A DNA stretch of 7,582 nt. It comes from an uncultured Pseudomonas sp. Its GTDB lineage: Bacteria > Pseudomonadota > Gammaproteobacteria > Pseudomonadales > Pseudomonadaceae. The stretch's first letter is position 1. The number at the start of each line of letters is the position of its first letter. The notes under the pieces were generated by a model that searched no databases, was not told the DNA's origin, and saw only the letters and a list, made by a program, of their open reading frames with translations. The position numbers and the translations under genes were made by a program. The stretch is taken from NCBI GenBank assembly GCA_946886875.1, contig CAMPJN010000179.1, positions 1 to 7,582 of the forward strand, read 5' to 3'. Below are positions 6,004 to 7,582 of the stretch, piece after piece.

Positions 6004-7330
6004 AGCCCAGTAGGGTGCCGCGCAGCGAGTGAGGCAGGGCATCGTCGATATGCACGTCGACGAACTGGCCGATCAGCCGCGGGTTGTCGGTGCGGAAATT
6101 GACCACCCGATTGCTCTCGGTACGGCCCTGGAGCATGCCCGGGTCCTTTTTCGAGTAATCGCTGACCAGAATGCGCTGCACGGTGCCGACCATGCGCCGG
6201 CTGTTTTCGAAGCCTTGCTGGTTGACCCGGGTTTGCAGGATCGCCAAACGCTGCTTTTTCAGCTCGTCCGGGGTGTCGTCGGGCAGGTCTGCGGCCGGGG
6301 TACCGGGGCGCGAGCTGTAGACGAAGGAGTAGCAGAAGTCGAAACCGACGTCCTCGACCAGCTTCATGGTCTGCTCGAAGTCCTTCTCGGTCTCGCCGGG
6401 GAAGCCGATGATGAAGTCCGAACTGATCAGAATATCCGGTACCGCCGCGCGCAGCTTGCGGATGCGCGATTTGTACTCCAGTGCAGTGTGGTTGCGCTTC
6501 ATCGCCGCGAGTATGCGGTCGGAGCCCGACTGCACCGGCAGGTGCAGGTACTTCACCAGTTCGGGAATCTCGGCGTGGGCCTGGATCAGCGCATCGGAGA
6601 ATTCCAGCGGATGGCTGGTGGTGTAGCGGATGCGGTCGATGCCGTCGATGGCGGCCACGGCGTACAGCAGTTCGGCGAAATCGGCGATCTGGCCGTCGCG
6701 GGTAGTACCGCGGTAACCATTGACGTTCTGCCCGAGCAGGGTGACTTCGCGCACGCCGTTCTCGGCCAGGTGCAGCACTTCGGCCAACACGTCATCCATT
6801 GGCCGGCTGACTTCCTCGCCGCGGGTGTAGGGCACTACGCAGAAGGTGCAGTACTTGCTGCAACCTTCCATTACCGAGACGTAGGCGCTGGGGCCATCGA
6901 CTTGCGGTTCGGGCAGGCGGTCGAATTTTTCGATCTCGGGGAAGGAGATATCCACCTGCGGCAGTTTGCTGCTGCGCGCGGCGTCGATCATTTCCGGCAA
7001 ACGGTGCAGGGTCTGCGGGCCGAATACCACGTCGACGTAGGGCGCGCGGTCGCGAATCGCCGCGCCTTCCTGGCTCGCCACACAGCCGCCGACGCCGATC
7101 ACCAGGTCGGGGTTGCTCAGCTTCAATTCGCGCCAGCGGCCGAGTTGGGAGAACACCTTGTCCTGTGCCCGTTCACGGATCGAGCAGGTGTTGAGCAGGA
7201 TGATATCGGCGTCTTCCGCCCGCGGGGTGACTTCCAGGGCTTGATGCTCGCCCAGCAGGTCGACCATGCGCGAGCTGTCGTACTCGTTCATCTGGCAACC
7301 GTGGGTTTCGATATAAAGCTTCTTGGTCAT
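6002..7330 (-). CDS. miaB: tRNA-2-methylthio-N6-dimethylallyladenosine synthase MiaB
   Basis: This radical-SAM methylthiotransferase converts i6A37 to ms2i6A37 in tRNAs reading UNN codons, using two 4Fe-4S clusters. The 442-residue length is typical. The N-terminal MTTase domain has cluster ligands C12 ([12 protein letters not shown]), C49 (NTCSIRE) and C83 (GGCVAS). The radical-SAM domain has C157, C161 and C164 in [16 protein letters not shown], plus [12 protein letters not shown] (303-314). A C-terminal TRAM domain (about 380-441), which binds RNA, ends at LLG. All key cysteines are present. The ATG at 7330 follows the conserved start [15 protein letters not shown]; the Shine-Dalgarno is only TTGAG at 5 bases. 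A near-perfect minus-strand -10 lies about 35 bases upstream. It heads the leftward block but is separated from phoH by 313 bases. Confidence 0.97.
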   Translation of the reverse strand: MTKKLYIETHGCQMNEYDSSRMVDLLGEHQALEVTPRAEDADIILLNTCSIRERAQDKVFSQLGRWRELKLSNPDLVIGVGGCVASQEGAAIRDRAPYVDVVFGPQTLHRLPEMIDAARSSKLPQVDISFPEIEKFDRLPEPQVDGPSAYVSVMEGCSKYCTFCVVPYTRGEEVSRPMDDVLAEVLHLAENGVREVTLLGQNVNGYRGTTRDGQIADFAELLYAVAAIDGIDRIRYTTSHPLEFSDALIQAHAEIPELVKYLHLPVQSGSDRILAAMKRNHTALEYKSRIRKLRAAVPDILISSDFIIGFPGETEKDFEQTMKLVEDVGFDFCYSFVYSSRPGTPAADLPDDTPDELKKQRLAILQTRVNQQGFENSRRMVGTVQRILVSDYSKKDPGMLQGRTESNRVVNFRTDNPRLIGQFVDVHIDDALPHSLRGTLLG

Positions 7331-7364
7331 GCGTGCTCAACAAGGGGGATTCGAAGAACCGCGC

Positions 7365-7370
7365 ATTATA
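7365..7370 (-). promoter_or_regulatory. miaB -10 element
   Basis: ATTATA on the plus strand reads TATAAT on the minus strand, an exact sigma-70 -10 consensus, about 35 bases before the miaB ATG. The best -35 at 17-bp spacing (7393-7388, TTTTCT) matches consensus at only three of six positions. Predicted transcription would start near 7358 and give a leader of about 28 bases. Confidence 0.6.
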
Positions 7371-7492
7371 GGGTGACGGCCCAGCCGAGAAAAGCGCTGT
7401 GGGCCGGACGGCGGAAAAGGCGCAAGGTCAGACGGATAAAGCGCGGGCCGCGTGGACGGTAAATGCGGTCAGCCTGCAGCGTCCAGCAGCTA

Positions 7493-7501
7493 TGCTATGA
7501 T
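7493..7501 (+). promoter_or_regulatory. Extended -10 promoter of the DUF1820 gene
   Basis: TGC followed by TATGAT (7496-7501) is an extended -10 (TGn-TATnAT) with a GC-rich discriminator CCGCGCCC. No good -35 is present (CCTGCA at 17-bp spacing), which fits an extended -10 promoter. The start codon of the DUF1820 gene is 43 bases beyond the -10 box. Confidence 0.6.
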
Positions 7502-7543
7502 CCGCGCCCTTTCAATTAACCCATTGGTCCGAACTGCATAGCC

Positions 7544-7582
7544 ATGAGCAAACGCGAGCCTATCTATAAGGTGATTTTCCTC
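7544..7582 (+). CDS. DUF1820 family protein, 5' end only
   Basis: Only 13 codons are in the window, reading MSKREPIYKVIFL. This matches my recollection of the start of the DUF1820 protein, a small (about 100 residues) uncharacterised gammaproteobacterial family found next to miaB in Pseudomonas. The frame is open to the window edge and follows a good extended -10 promoter. There is no obvious Shine-Dalgarno sequence before the ATG. Function is unknown. The call rests on a short peptide plus synteny. Confidence 0.7.
   Translation, partial: MSKREPIYKVIFL

Noticed and set aside
6029..7462. 477-codon open frame on the plus strand opposite miaB
   Set aside because: It mirrors the miaB coding frame in GC-rich DNA, has no recognisable domain or ribosome site, and miaB itself has all its catalytic motifs.
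1..7582. CRISPR array, phage or defence genes
   Set aside because: No regularly spaced direct repeats, integrase, transposase or defence domains are present; all genes are ordinary chromosomal ones.

Overview
The window looks like chromosomal core DNA from a Pseudomonas-type gammaproteobacterium. The base composition is GC-rich, and the protein sequences (Lnt, YbeY, PhoH/YbeZ, CorC, MiaB and the MSKREPIYKVIFL start of a DUF1820 protein) read like Pseudomonas orthologs. The gene order miaB, ybeZ, ybeY, corC, lnt is the well-known conserved block. The species cannot be fixed from the sequence alone.

Layout, left to right. Positions 1-199 are a non-coding leader, probably shared with a leftward gene outside the window (leuS by remembered synteny). 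Two rightward genes follow: a small zinc-ribbon protein resembling DUF1451/YbeL (200-646) and a DUF218 membrane protein resembling ElyC/YdcF (719-1486), separated by a short stem-loop. They converge on a leftward block that is transcribed from the right: miaB (7330-6002), phoH/ybeZ (5688-4687), ybeY (4694-4236), corC/ybeX (4197-3358) and lnt (3183-1663). At the far right the first 13 codons of a DUF1820 gene (from 7544) diverge from miaB, with recognisable -10 elements facing both ways.

The leftward genes serve RNA maturation and the envelope. MiaB thiomethylates tRNA. PhoH-family ATPase YbeZ and the endonuclease YbeY act on rRNA/ribosome quality. CorC is a CBS-domain protein tied to Mg/Co homeostasis. 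Lnt adds the third acyl chain to lipoproteins. The phoH-ybeY pair is coupled by an 8-bp overlap with a Shine-Dalgarno sequence inside phoH.

I found no new multigene system. The most noteworthy content is non-coding. Three different palindromic repeats sit at the three loose junctions of the leftward block: a 143-bp symmetric MITE-like palindrome between miaB and phoH that takes in part of the miaB stop codon, a REP doublet of the GTAGGAGCCAG type with one enlarged arm between corC and lnt, and a near-perfect GTAG-footed REP doublet (REPIN) at the lnt/DUF218 convergent junction. These may act as transcription attenuators or terminators within a conserved operon.
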